From: Solitalea lacus
GTDB taxonomy: Bacteria; Bacteroidota; Bacteroidia; Sphingobacteriales; Sphingobacteriaceae
Assembly: GCF_022014595.1 (NCBI RefSeq)
Contig: NZ_CP091740.1
Span: 248,001-312,000, forward strand
Direction: 5' to 3'
Length of the DNA stretch: 64,000 bases
The stretch's first letter is position 1. Each line of letters starts with the position of its first letter. A program made the position numbers and the translations under genes. A model generated the notes under the pieces. It made no database searches. It had not been told where the DNA came from and worked only from the letters and a program-made list of their open reading frames with translations. This document shows positions 28,438-35,429 of the stretch, in pieces.

Positions 28438-29397
28438 TTAAGGTTGTTTCTCAATCATTATTACATTGCCCATAACCAGCTGATATTTAATTGGAAGTGT
28501 TTCTTTAATTAAATTCAGCACCTGAATAATATTTTCATTCCTAATGCTTCCGTCATAATGGTATTTAAACAATGATGGATCATGAACCTCAAACTGCACA
28601 TTGTATCTGCTTTCCAGAATTTTCAGCAGGTCCCCGAAGTTTTTATTTTCAAATCTCACCTCTGTTTCTTTCCATACCGAAGCCAGCTCAGGCTGAACTG
28701 TAGTTAAGCTTGACTCTTTTTTCTCTTTGTTGAACGTAAACTGTTGGCCCGGAATCATTAGGGTAGGTTTAATTGCACTAATATCGTTTTCGGGTAAAAT
28801 TTCAATAGAACCTTCCTGCAGTGTGGTTATTACCTCTTTATTTTGAGGATAAGCTTTCACATTGAAAACCGTTCCATGTACTGCTACCTTATACTGACCG
28901 GCATGTACAATAAATGTTTTTTCGGGCATTTTGGCAACCTTAAACCAGCCTTCTCCCTTCAAAAACACCTCCCTTTTGTCAGAAGAGTTGAGTTTATAGG
29001 TTAACTCAGAATTTGCATTTAAAAAAACCGTTGAGCCGTCAGGTAAAATAGTCTGTGAACTCGATTTATTGCCGGCAATAATTCTAATTTCTGACTCATT
29101 GATCTTTCTGTTAAAATAAGGCTGAAGAGCAAAAACATAGATCAGCATTCCAAAAATAAAGATTGCTGCCCTTGACCCAATCAAAGTCATCAGACGAATC
29201 AACTTTCTTCTTTTTTGCAGTTTTTCATTTTCAGCAATCGTCTCGCAAATCTTTTCGAACAGCGGCGCTGTTAATGTTTGTTCCTCTGCCGAACTTTCTG
29301 TTTGCTCCAATTGCTTATATAAATCATTCTTAATTTCAAACTCCATTTCACAGTTGTAAAACGATTGAATGATTTTTTCCTTGTTTTCTGATTTCAT
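28438..29397 (-). CDS. FecR-family anti-sigma factor
   Basis: 319 residues: cytoplasmic N-terminus (about 1-70), one membrane span (about 76-95), a periplasmic FecR domain (about 100-205, NKSSSQTILPDGSTVFLNANSELTY then VHGTVFNVKAY) and a C-terminal DUF4974 domain (about 245-319, VRFENKNFGDLLKILESRYNVQFEV) that meets the receptor STN domain. It holds the ECF sigma factor at the membrane until the receptor signals. It lies between its sigma gene and its receptor gene on the same strand. Confidence 0.94.
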   Translation of the reverse strand: MKSENKEKIIQSFYNCEMEFEIKNDLYKQLEQTESSAEEQTLTAPLFEKICETIAENEKLQKRRKLIRLMTLIGSRAAIFIFGMLIYVFALQPYFNRKINESEIRIIAGNKSSSQTILPDGSTVFLNANSELTYKLNSSDKREVFLKGEGWFKVAKMPEKTFIVHAGQYKVAVHGTVFNVKAYPQNKEVITTLQEGSIEILPENDISAIKPTLMIPGQQFTFNKEKKESSLTTVQPELASVWKETEVRFENKNFGDLLKILESRYNVQFEVHDPSLFKYHYDGSIRNENIIQVLNLIKETLPIKYQLVMGNVIMIEKQP

Positions 29398-29514
29398 AAT
29401 TATAAGCTCGCTAAAAGACGCATGATCATCTTTTAAAATTGGTCATTTAATACTAATACGTACAAGTAATCGTAACTACTCACGCGCTCATTAAAAAAAT
29501 AAAAAAGGATTGTA

Positions 29515-30150
29515 TTAAGAGAAATAGAAGAATGCGAGGTACAACATGTACTTGGAATCAATATGCTCTTTCAGAAAAGTCATTGCACGGTAAATCTGAT
29601 TTTCTACCGTTCGTTTAGAAATATTTAACTGTTGAGCAATTTCATCATAACTCAAGCCATCAAACCTGCTCATTGTAAATACTTGCCTTCGTTGTTCGGG
29701 CATTTGAGCAACTAAGCCGTTTAATTGATTTTGAAGATCAATAAGGGCGAGGTTGTTCCAGGTTGAATCATCTTCTTCGCTTTGTTGAAATAAAGCAAGC
29801 TCCGTGTGTAACTTTTCAAGCTTCCTTTTTCTCAAATGGTCATAAATAAGGTTGACTGCCGTTTTAAAAACATAAGCCTTGATATTTTTGGACTCATCAA
29901 GCGATGCTTTCTGATTCCAAAGCCGTATAAAAACTTCCTGAACCAACTCTTCGGCATCATAAGTCGACTTCAGATAAGAATAGCCAAACTTGTAAATTTT
30001 AGGCGCATATAAATCGAACAAGGCCTTAAAAGCGACCTTATTCTGCTTATAATCACTATCTACAAAAGACATGCTATTCTCAGAAATTTTATTCAACTTA
30101 TCTGATGACTGATTTCGGGCGGAAAGATACATAAGTAGTAATAGAAACAC
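29515..30150 (-). CDS. ECF-type RNA polymerase sigma-70 factor
   Basis: Up to 211 residues. Region 2 (FKALFDLYAPKIYKFGYSYLKSTYDAEELVQEVFIRLWNQ) binds core polymerase and melts the promoter. Region 4 (MPEQRRQVFTMSRFDGLSYDEIAQQLNISKRTVENQIYRAM) recognises the -35. It is of the Bacteroidota group that controls SusC/SusD loci. The start is uncertain: ATGs at 30150, 30132 and 30072 are in frame. The one at 30072 (MSFVDSDYKQN) would give about 185 residues, the normal length, without the odd Leu-rich leader. It is the first gene of the minus-strand locus. Confidence 0.9.
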   Translation of the reverse strand: MFLLLLMYLSARNQSSDKLNKISENSMSFVDSDYKQNKVAFKALFDLYAPKIYKFGYSYLKSTYDAEELVQEVFIRLWNQKASLDESKNIKAYVFKTAVNLIYDHLRKRKLEKLHTELALFQQSEEDDSTWNNLALIDLQNQLNGLVAQMPEQRRQVFTMSRFDGLSYDEIAQQLNISKRTVENQIYRAMTFLKEHIDSKYMLYLAFFYFS

Positions 30151-30564
30151 AAAACAGAAGCAAGACGATTATTTACAATCAGTTAAACGACTATTGCTGT
30201 TAACCCGAAAAGCAATCATCACGCCTTTAAGCACGCCACATAAAAAAAGCGCCCACTCGTCGCTTTTCGCCAACAGTAAAATCTTGAGTAACCATAATAT
30301 TGGTTTCCATCTTTATAGCATCAACCAGGCCTACGATGGGCCATTTCAACCTACTACTGTTGCAGAACTGAACTCAGAAAAGCATAAGCATTCAAGATGC
30401 AATCCTGGTTTATAAAAAGGCTTGTGTGTTTTTTAGAAGCATGGAAAAAAAAGCAACACTTTTTTAAAACGGAGAACAATTTTTTAAGGATTTGACGGCC
30501 CTCCCATTTGTATCGAAAGACAAATATTACCCTCCCCATTTAAAAGTTAAATATCATCATGGGG
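30151..30564. other. Gene-free spacer upstream of the ECF sigma gene
   Basis: About 410 bases without a convincing gene. It contains a possible weak terminator (AAAAGCG / CGCTTTT, 30245-30267, preceded by an A-run, so minus-strand oriented) and low-complexity stretches. Short frames here show no family resemblance. Promoters for the sigma gene must lie in this spacer, but I found no exact TAnnTTTG on the minus strand. Confidence 0.5.
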
Positions 30565-31767
30565 CTATTCTTCCTTATGTAGTACAAAGACTTTACTAAA
30601 AAAATATCTAAGGCTAATTTGAATTTTAGTGGCAGATGTTTTCCATCCGTCGTTAAAATTTTCACGATTAATCCACTGCAGTTCAACACCTGCAGTAAGA
30701 TTAGGCACTGGGTAATACAATAAATTGGTACTAGCATAGCGACCTATACGAAAGGCTTGAGCACTTTGTCCGTCTGAATTATCAATAACTATTGATGAAT
30801 AGCCAATTATGCTGCTGAACTGTTTATTCCATTGATGATTAAGGTAAGCGGAGTAACTGTAAAGTGGCAATGCAACTCCTTTAACAGGTGAATTAACATT
30901 CCCTAATTGATTTTTGATTCCTATATCTGTCGGTGCATCGTTCATATAATTCTCAATTCCTTCCCCAACGATTGCTTGTCCCAGAAATACACTTTTCTTT
31001 CCTAATTTAAGATTAGTGCTTAGGTTAAGTCCCCATCCTACGGCTTTTCCTCCGAGATTAAAAGGCTGAGTGCCTTGGTCAACCCATTCAATTTTACGAA
31101 CTAGCCCTGCTAACTCAGCATAGCCCCATTTACGTGTCATACGAAATTCTGCTGACAAATCGGGTAATTCAAACTTTGGATCTACATCTTGTAGCTCAAT
31201 CCTGTCACTGTATATGCCTTGGTCAGCACTTGCTCCTGGGCGTTCAAGTGCAAAAGCCAGCCGATTGGCGCCATTAAGTGGAATAAAACGTAACTGGACG
31301 TTTTTACACAAAGACATACCTACCGGCCCCCAGTATTCAATCGTATTTGGATACCCGTCAAAATCGCAAAACAAGCTCCAGTTGTGACCAAAACCTACCA
31401 TGCCTAACTCCACATAAGCGTAAAGCATATGAAATGTCGTACGACCGGCATCATTTGCCACACCAAATAAGTCAAATGTTAAACGGGTCATTAATTTACC
31501 CAAACGCGTCGGTGTAAAACTTTTAAAATCCAGCATAGACTGACGTACACCAAAATAGACATTACCGTCGGTACCGTATTGATTTTTAAATGCCGGCAAT
31601 TGTGTAGGACGCATTACATCGAAGTAATCGGGATTAACTTGATTAAAGTTATAACCCATATCAGTCATTACCTGAGCCGAGATTTCAAATACAGTTTTTT
31701 GTACCTGCTGTGCAAAAAGGCTCAGACAAATAAAATTTACAAGAAGGGTCAACCAGTACTTCCTCAT
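30565..31767 (-). CDS. DcaP-like trimeric outer-membrane porin
   Basis: 400 residues, Sec signal peptide (about 1-19, LFAQ). The mature part is beta-strand rich, with aromatic residues and alternating polarity typical of a barrel, ending in a strand close to the C-terminus (ATKIQISLRYFF). Segments such as GNVYFGVRQSMLDFKSFTPTRLGKLMTRLTFDLFG and RTTFHMLYAYVELG match DcaP-family proteins, which take up dicarboxylates and similar small anions. The gene stands alone next to the sugar locus; a direct link with it is not shown. Confidence 0.8.
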   Translation of the reverse strand: MRKYWLTLLVNFICLSLFAQQVQKTVFEISAQVMTDMGYNFNQVNPDYFDVMRPTQLPAFKNQYGTDGNVYFGVRQSMLDFKSFTPTRLGKLMTRLTFDLFGVANDAGRTTFHMLYAYVELGMVGFGHNWSLFCDFDGYPNTIEYWGPVGMSLCKNVQLRFIPLNGANRLAFALERPGASADQGIYSDRIELQDVDPKFELPDLSAEFRMTRKWGYAELAGLVRKIEWVDQGTQPFNLGGKAVGWGLNLSTNLKLGKKSVFLGQAIVGEGIENYMNDAPTDIGIKNQLGNVNSPVKGVALPLYSYSAYLNHQWNKQFSSIIGYSSIVIDNSDGQSAQAFRIGRYASTNLLYYPVPNLTAGVELQWINRENFNDGWKTSATKIQISLRYFFSKVFVLHKEE

Positions 31768-32075
31768 AGGTATAGGTTGTGGTGGTTTGTATTTTAATAC
31801 TACTATTTATAGAATTTTCTTTATAATGCAATAATTGTGCAAGTTTAAAAACTTGCACTCTCTTGATATTACCTATGAGTAAAAATATAATTTTTTGACT
31901 TCCAGTCTAGTATGTAAATGAAATAGCTTATAAATAGAAAACAAAAACCCAGCAAATGCTGAGCTTTCCAAAAGTCGGGATGGCCGGATTTGAAACGCCG
32001 CCCTCCAGCACCTATTTAGATGATTTAAATTCTTCTCTATGAAGTGCTCAACCTATACTTCTGGCACAACTTTTT
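31768..32075. other. Spacer carrying a tRNA-Pro remnant
   Basis: About 308 bases without a protein gene. It holds a small hairpin (CAGCA / TGCTG around 31950-31963, with A-run on its left) and the degenerate tRNA-Pro 3' segment at 31975-32012 described separately. Together these look like the 3' end and terminator of a lost tRNA. Confidence 0.5.
31975..32012 (-). repeat. Partial tRNA-Pro 3' end (old attachment-site remnant)
   Basis: 38 bases matching the 3' part (acceptor, T arm and part of the variable/anticodon stem) of the tRNA-Pro genes at 34806 and 54519. The first 20 or so bases are identical and the remainder has three mismatches; homology stops before the anticodon loop. Orientation is the same as the intact tRNAs. 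A tRNA 3' fragment beside accessory DNA is the classic scar of integration by a tRNA-targeting recombinase. Confidence 0.7.
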
Positions 32076-33461
32076 TCATGCCGGATTGATATTCTGATTC
32101 ATCCGAAAAAGATTCATCGGGTCATATTTCCTCTTGAGTTCCACTAAGCGTTTGTATGTAGAACCATAGGCAAACGAAATTCGCTCAGCTTCGTCCTGGG
32201 TGAGAAAGTTGATGTACGCTCCTCCACTGGCGAACGGTTGAGTCTTGGCGAAGAATTCGCGCGACCAAGCTATGCAACTTTCATCCTCAGGGGCCGACTC
32301 CCAGCGGCCATGAACGTTCATTACGTAATTAGCATCTCGGCATGAATATGCCATCGCTTCAGGCGCTACTTGGGCTGTTTGGCCCCCAATCGTACCAATA
32401 AAGATTTCACACTGCGATGACGGCAGCTTGCTTGCATATTCGATAATATTGTCGATCACACCCTCACTGATACGACTGAAATTATGGGACTTCCAATAGT
32501 TGCGCGCACCTCGAGTAAGGAGCGGGTCGAAAGCTTGCTGCCAGGCAGTGAAAGGTTGCACACCGATATGCTCGCCTAGAACCGTGCCAAAGCCGCGCAG
32601 TGGGTCTATCAGCTTTTCTCCCTCAACAGGGTCACCTAGGTAACACAAGGCAAGTGCAATTATCTCCTTCCCATGAACATTTTCTGACAGAAACGGAAGT
32701 GGAGGGGCCTTTCGAGTAACCATCCACACATTAAGTTCATTCGGCATCGTCTCAGTAAAACGGGCGAACTGTGTAAGAACAGACTTTGCCTCGTCGAAAG
32801 GAAAGACAATAAGTCCGCTCAATACGTTTGGTCCAACGGGATGAAGTTGAAACTCAAAGCTAGTGACAATACCGAAATTCCCACCGCCACCACGCAAACC
32901 CCAGAAAAGGTCAGAATTCTCCGTTTCGCTCGCTCGTACTAGATTACCATCGGCCATAACGACATTTGCTGAGAGGAGATTATCGACGGTCATACCGTAT
33001 TTCCGGCTCAACCAACCAAAGCCGCCGCCGAGTGTGAGTCCGGCAACACCAGTAGTTGAGTTGATACCCAACGGAGTGGCAAGACCATGAGCCTGCGCAA
33101 CCTTATCGAAGTCGGCTAGGGTGCAGCCAGGTTCAACAATTGCCCTTCGGGTATTCGGATCTACCACTACGCTCTTCATCAATGAAAGGTCGATCATAAG
33201 GCCATCATCACAGACGGCATTACCGGCAATGTTGTGCCCTCCCCCCCGAATGGAAATGAGCAGATTATGTTGAAGACCGAACTTAACGGCCTGGACGACA
33301 TCTTCTGGTGATTTGCAGCGGGCAATCAGTCGGGGTTTGCGATCGATCATAGCGTTCCAGATCTGGCGTGCTTCGTCATACCCTACATCTGAAGATAAAA
33401 GTACATCGCCCTGAAAGTTCGTTTTAAAATCGTTGATAGTTGTTGTTTCTAGCTCCTTCAT
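32076..33461 (-). CDS. BBE-type FAD-linked oxidase, probably horizontally acquired
   Basis: 461 residues. FAD-binding PCMH domain with IRGGGHNIAGN (His76 is the expected covalent FAD attachment) and GLTLGGGFGWLSRKYGMTVDNL. The C-terminal berberine-bridge-enzyme domain ends KRKYDPMNLFRMNQNI. The Cys used for a second covalent bond in bicovalent members is replaced in this protein (STTGVAGLTLGGG), so single attachment is likely. Family members oxidise sugars, alcohols or secondary metabolites with O2. The DNA is visibly richer in G and C than its neighbours, consistent with transfer. It lies between a tRNA-Pro remnant and an intact tRNA-Pro. Confidence 0.88.
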   Translation of the reverse strand: MKELETTTINDFKTNFQGDVLLSSDVGYDEARQIWNAMIDRKPRLIARCKSPEDVVQAVKFGLQHNLLISIRGGGHNIAGNAVCDDGLMIDLSLMKSVVVDPNTRRAIVEPGCTLADFDKVAQAHGLATPLGINSTTGVAGLTLGGGFGWLSRKYGMTVDNLLSANVVMADGNLVRASETENSDLFWGLRGGGGNFGIVTSFEFQLHPVGPNVLSGLIVFPFDEAKSVLTQFARFTETMPNELNVWMVTRKAPPLPFLSENVHGKEIIALALCYLGDPVEGEKLIDPLRGFGTVLGEHIGVQPFTAWQQAFDPLLTRGARNYWKSHNFSRISEGVIDNIIEYASKLPSSQCEIFIGTIGGQTAQVAPEAMAYSCRDANYVMNVHGRWESAPEDESCIAWSREFFAKTQPFASGGAYINFLTQDEAERISFAYGSTYKRLVELKRKYDPMNLFRMNQNINPA

Positions 33462-33824
33462 AGTTGAATTTTGTTTTTCCTAAAGCATTGTATTGTTTAT
33501 ATATACCTAATTTACAATATATTATATATAATTTTTAAAGCTTATGAAAATGTATTGAAGAAGGAATATTTGTATAAATCTATGTTGTCTTATCAACTCG
33601 AAAGTCACGAGTCTAAAAAGGAGTACGGTTTCTTATTCAGTTAACTAAGGTCCATGCATCTTTGGAAGCTCATCAGTTTTTCCTCTCTACTTGACCGCCA
33701 CCTGATAAATCGAATAGTTTACTATATTACCGTATATATTGCCATTGGTATACCGGTCATAACCTAGTCCAAGATAGAGTTTAAGGATCATTTTGAGATA
33801 AAAATTTGCAACTTTCTGAATGGT
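33462..33824. other. Gene-poor spacer with a possible coding remnant
   Basis: About 360 bases. The left part is very AT-rich and may hold the promoter of the FAD-oxidase gene. On the minus strand at about 33687-33798 a short frame reads KLYLGLGYDRYTNGNIYGN then IVNYSIYQVAVK and stops. This looks like the C-terminus of a longer beta-rich protein and may be a gene remnant. I could not identify the parent. Confidence 0.35.
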
Positions 33825-34730
33825 TCAATTGGCGGAAGCGGAATTGACATGAATCCATTTGTTTTTAACCATCCAATTTTGGAGGTAAGCGGTCCATGCA
33901 ATGGTACTTGCCCGATTAACCAAGCCGAAACCATGTCCGCCTTTTTCATAAAAGTATTTTTCAAACTTAACATTATTATGCTCCAAAGCCCCCATAAAGG
34001 CGGTACTGTTAGCAACCGACACGCCTTTATCATCAAGTGCATGCATAATAAACGCAGGCGGCGTTTCGCTACTGACTTGCTGTTCATTACTAAACAGTTT
34101 TATTTGCTCTCCTGTGGGTTCAGGACCCAACAATGCTATCCGGCTGCCGGCATGGCCTATTTCCTTACTGAAACTGATTACCGGATAGGCTAAAATCATA
34201 AAATTGGGTTTCAGGTTAATTTTATCAGGATTATCGATAAAAGCTCTACCAAAATGCGTTGCTAACGACGCGGCCAAATGCCCACCTGCACTAAACCCCA
34301 TTACTCCAATACTGTTTACATTAAGTTTCCAGTCCTTTGCCCGCGCTCGAACCAATTGAATTGCCCGTTGGGCATCCTGTAGCGGACCAATACTTTTATC
34401 TACCATAATTTCATCACTGGGCAAACGGTATTTCAGCACGAAAGCTGTTATTCCCCAATCATTGAGTAACCTGGCTACATCTGTCCCTTCGTGACTAAAT
34501 GCCAGCAATCCATAACCACCACCGGGACAAATAATTACTGCGGTGCCATTCGCTTTTTCATCGGCCGGACGAAAAACGGTCAGCGTTGGCTGGGTTACAT
34601 TCCTAATTCTAAGGTTTCCATCTGCTCCAACTTCGCTTATTTCAGCAATTGCCGAAGATTTTGAATTGGGAACTGAATGGTTATAAAGTAAAATTTGTTG
34701 CTGAGCCTTGGTACTAGACGAAATTACCAT
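33825..34730 (-). CDS. Alpha/beta hydrolase (acetyl-xylan-esterase/BD-FAE-like), signal peptide truncated
   Basis: 301 residues from the first available ATG. The fold is shown by CPGGGYGLLAFSHEG (oxyanion loop), nucleophile elbow GFSAGGH, the acid in MHALDDKGVS and the catalytic His in KGGHGFG. Related proteins deacetylate plant polysaccharides or act as carboxylesterases. The protein begins MVISSSTKAQQQ, the end of a signal peptide. In-frame codons upstream (SIIYL) continue the hydrophobic core and then meet two stops exactly at the left border of the tRNA-linked repeat (34752). The gene therefore appears cut at its 5' end by the recombination that made this junction. Confidence 0.82.
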   Translation of the reverse strand: MVISSSTKAQQQILLYNHSVPNSKSSAIAEISEVGADGNLRIRNVTQPTLTVFRPADEKANGTAVIICPGGGYGLLAFSHEGTDVARLLNDWGITAFVLKYRLPSDEIMVDKSIGPLQDAQRAIQLVRARAKDWKLNVNSIGVMGFSAGGHLAASLATHFGRAFIDNPDKINLKPNFMILAYPVISFSKEIGHAGSRIALLGPEPTGEQIKLFSNEQQVSSETPPAFIMHALDDKGVSVANSTAFMGALEHNNVKFEKYFYEKGGHGFGLVNRASTIAWTAYLQNWMVKNKWIHVNSASAN

Positions 34731-34766
34731 CAGATAAATAATAGATTATTACTTGGATTTACCAAT

Positions 34767-34795
34767 AAAAGCCTTCTATTTATATATAGAAAGCT
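34767..34795 (-). terminator. Terminator of the left tRNA-Pro
   Basis: AGCCTTCTA / TAGAAAGCT hairpin (one mismatch) followed on the minus strand by TTTTA. It lies directly after the tRNA 3' end. The copy at the right tRNA is a perfect 9-bp stem. Confidence 0.65.
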
Positions 34796-34805
34796 TATTT
34801 CTATG

Positions 34806-34879
34806 TCGGGATGGCCGGATTTGAACCGACGACCTCCAGCACCCCATGCTGGCGCGATACCGGGCTACGCTACACCCCG
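34806..34879 (-). tRNA. tRNA-Pro (anticodon GGG)
   Basis: 74 bases without encoded CCA. The acceptor arm is CGGGGTG / CATCCCG with one G-U pair. The anticodon arm is CCAGC-ATGGGGT-GCTGG, giving anticodon GGG, and the T arm contains GGTTCAAAT. The body is identical to the tRNA at 54519-54592 except for one base in the 5' acceptor strand. The cloverleaf is intact, so it should be functional. It bounds the island on the left. Confidence 0.93.
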
Positions 34880-34999
34880 AAGGTTAATTAAGCCTTCTAT
34901 AATTAGTTTGTTTTCTCCTGTTATTGAACTATTTAAATCAATAATGCGGGTTAATTAATATGTTAATTCTCGTTATTAAATTTCTTTTAAGAAGCTTCA

Positions 35000-35019
35000 G
35001 GGTACAAAAAAGAGTACAG
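35000..35019 (+). repeat. Inner terminal repeat of the island (left)
   Basis: GGGTAC-A6-GAGTACAG. It matches 54417-54436 in the same orientation with one mismatch. The repeat lies about 120 bp inside the left tRNA and about 80 bp inside the right one. It could be a recombinase arm-binding or excisionase site. Confidence 0.55.
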
Positions 35020-35188
35020 ATTTCTAACAGAACTCGTCAAAGATAGAAAATATGATCGTCCGATGATTCCCTTTTACAGCACTCTAATATGATCGTTACC
35101 TTTAACTATTTGCGAGGCCCAGGGGAGATTACTGATGAGCGTTTAAAAGACGTCTTGCCAGAATTGTAAGTAGGCACTTATAGAAACA

Positions 35189-35253
35189 AATAGGGACAAA
35201 GAACTTTCAATTTTTACCTTATAAAAGGTAAGAATCTGTTCTGTGTCCCTATT
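35189..35253. repeat. Large nested inverted repeat (cruciform-capable)
   Basis: Outer arms AATAGGGACAAAGAAC (35189-35204) and its complement at 35238-35253 pair at 15 of 16 positions. Inside lies a second stem TTACCTT / AAAGGTAA. It may be a strong terminator for the subtilase gene (which ends at 35430 on the minus strand) or a DNA-structure element. No T-run is obvious. Confidence 0.55.
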
Positions 35254-35429
35254 ATTGAATTTTAGCTAGCTCCTATCTTGCGGAATATGCTTATAACTAA
35301 TCTCAGTGTTATGAAAAACTCCAGCACTCATGCTTGTGCGTCACCCTTTTTATGTAATTTAATTAGTTGATTTTCAATCTATTTATTATTTAAACCTTCA
35401 TATGAAGGTACACTAAAAGGTACGCTGAT

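Larger units (their letters stand above)
34752..34879. repeat. Left island repeat (attachment site) including tRNA-Pro
   Basis: Imperfect direct repeat of 54451-54592. It contains CTTGGATTTACC, then the tRNA terminator hairpin, then the entire tRNA-Pro. The right copy has about 11 extra bases between the 12-mer and the hairpin, plus a few single-base differences. Outside these limits the flanks differ. It marks the left boundary of the integrated island. Confidence 0.75.
34880..35429. other. Left inner end of the island, non-coding
   Basis: About 550 bases. It holds a 20-base repeat (35000-35019) shared with the other island end and a large inverted repeat at 35189-35253. A short frame (35089-35172, ending GPGEITDERLKDVLPEL) looks like the tail of a lost gene. 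A pair of GGTAC words lies near 35411-35424. No complete gene is seen. Confidence 0.5.

Noticed and set aside
30194-30415. Plus-strand 73-codon frame in the spacer upstream of the sigma gene
   Set aside because: No start signal, no family resemblance, low-complexity start; probably non-coding.
35089-35172. 27-codon plus-strand frame ending GPGEITDERLKDVLPEL
   Set aside because: Possibly the tail of a lost gene, but too short and without recognisable relatives to annotate as a gene.
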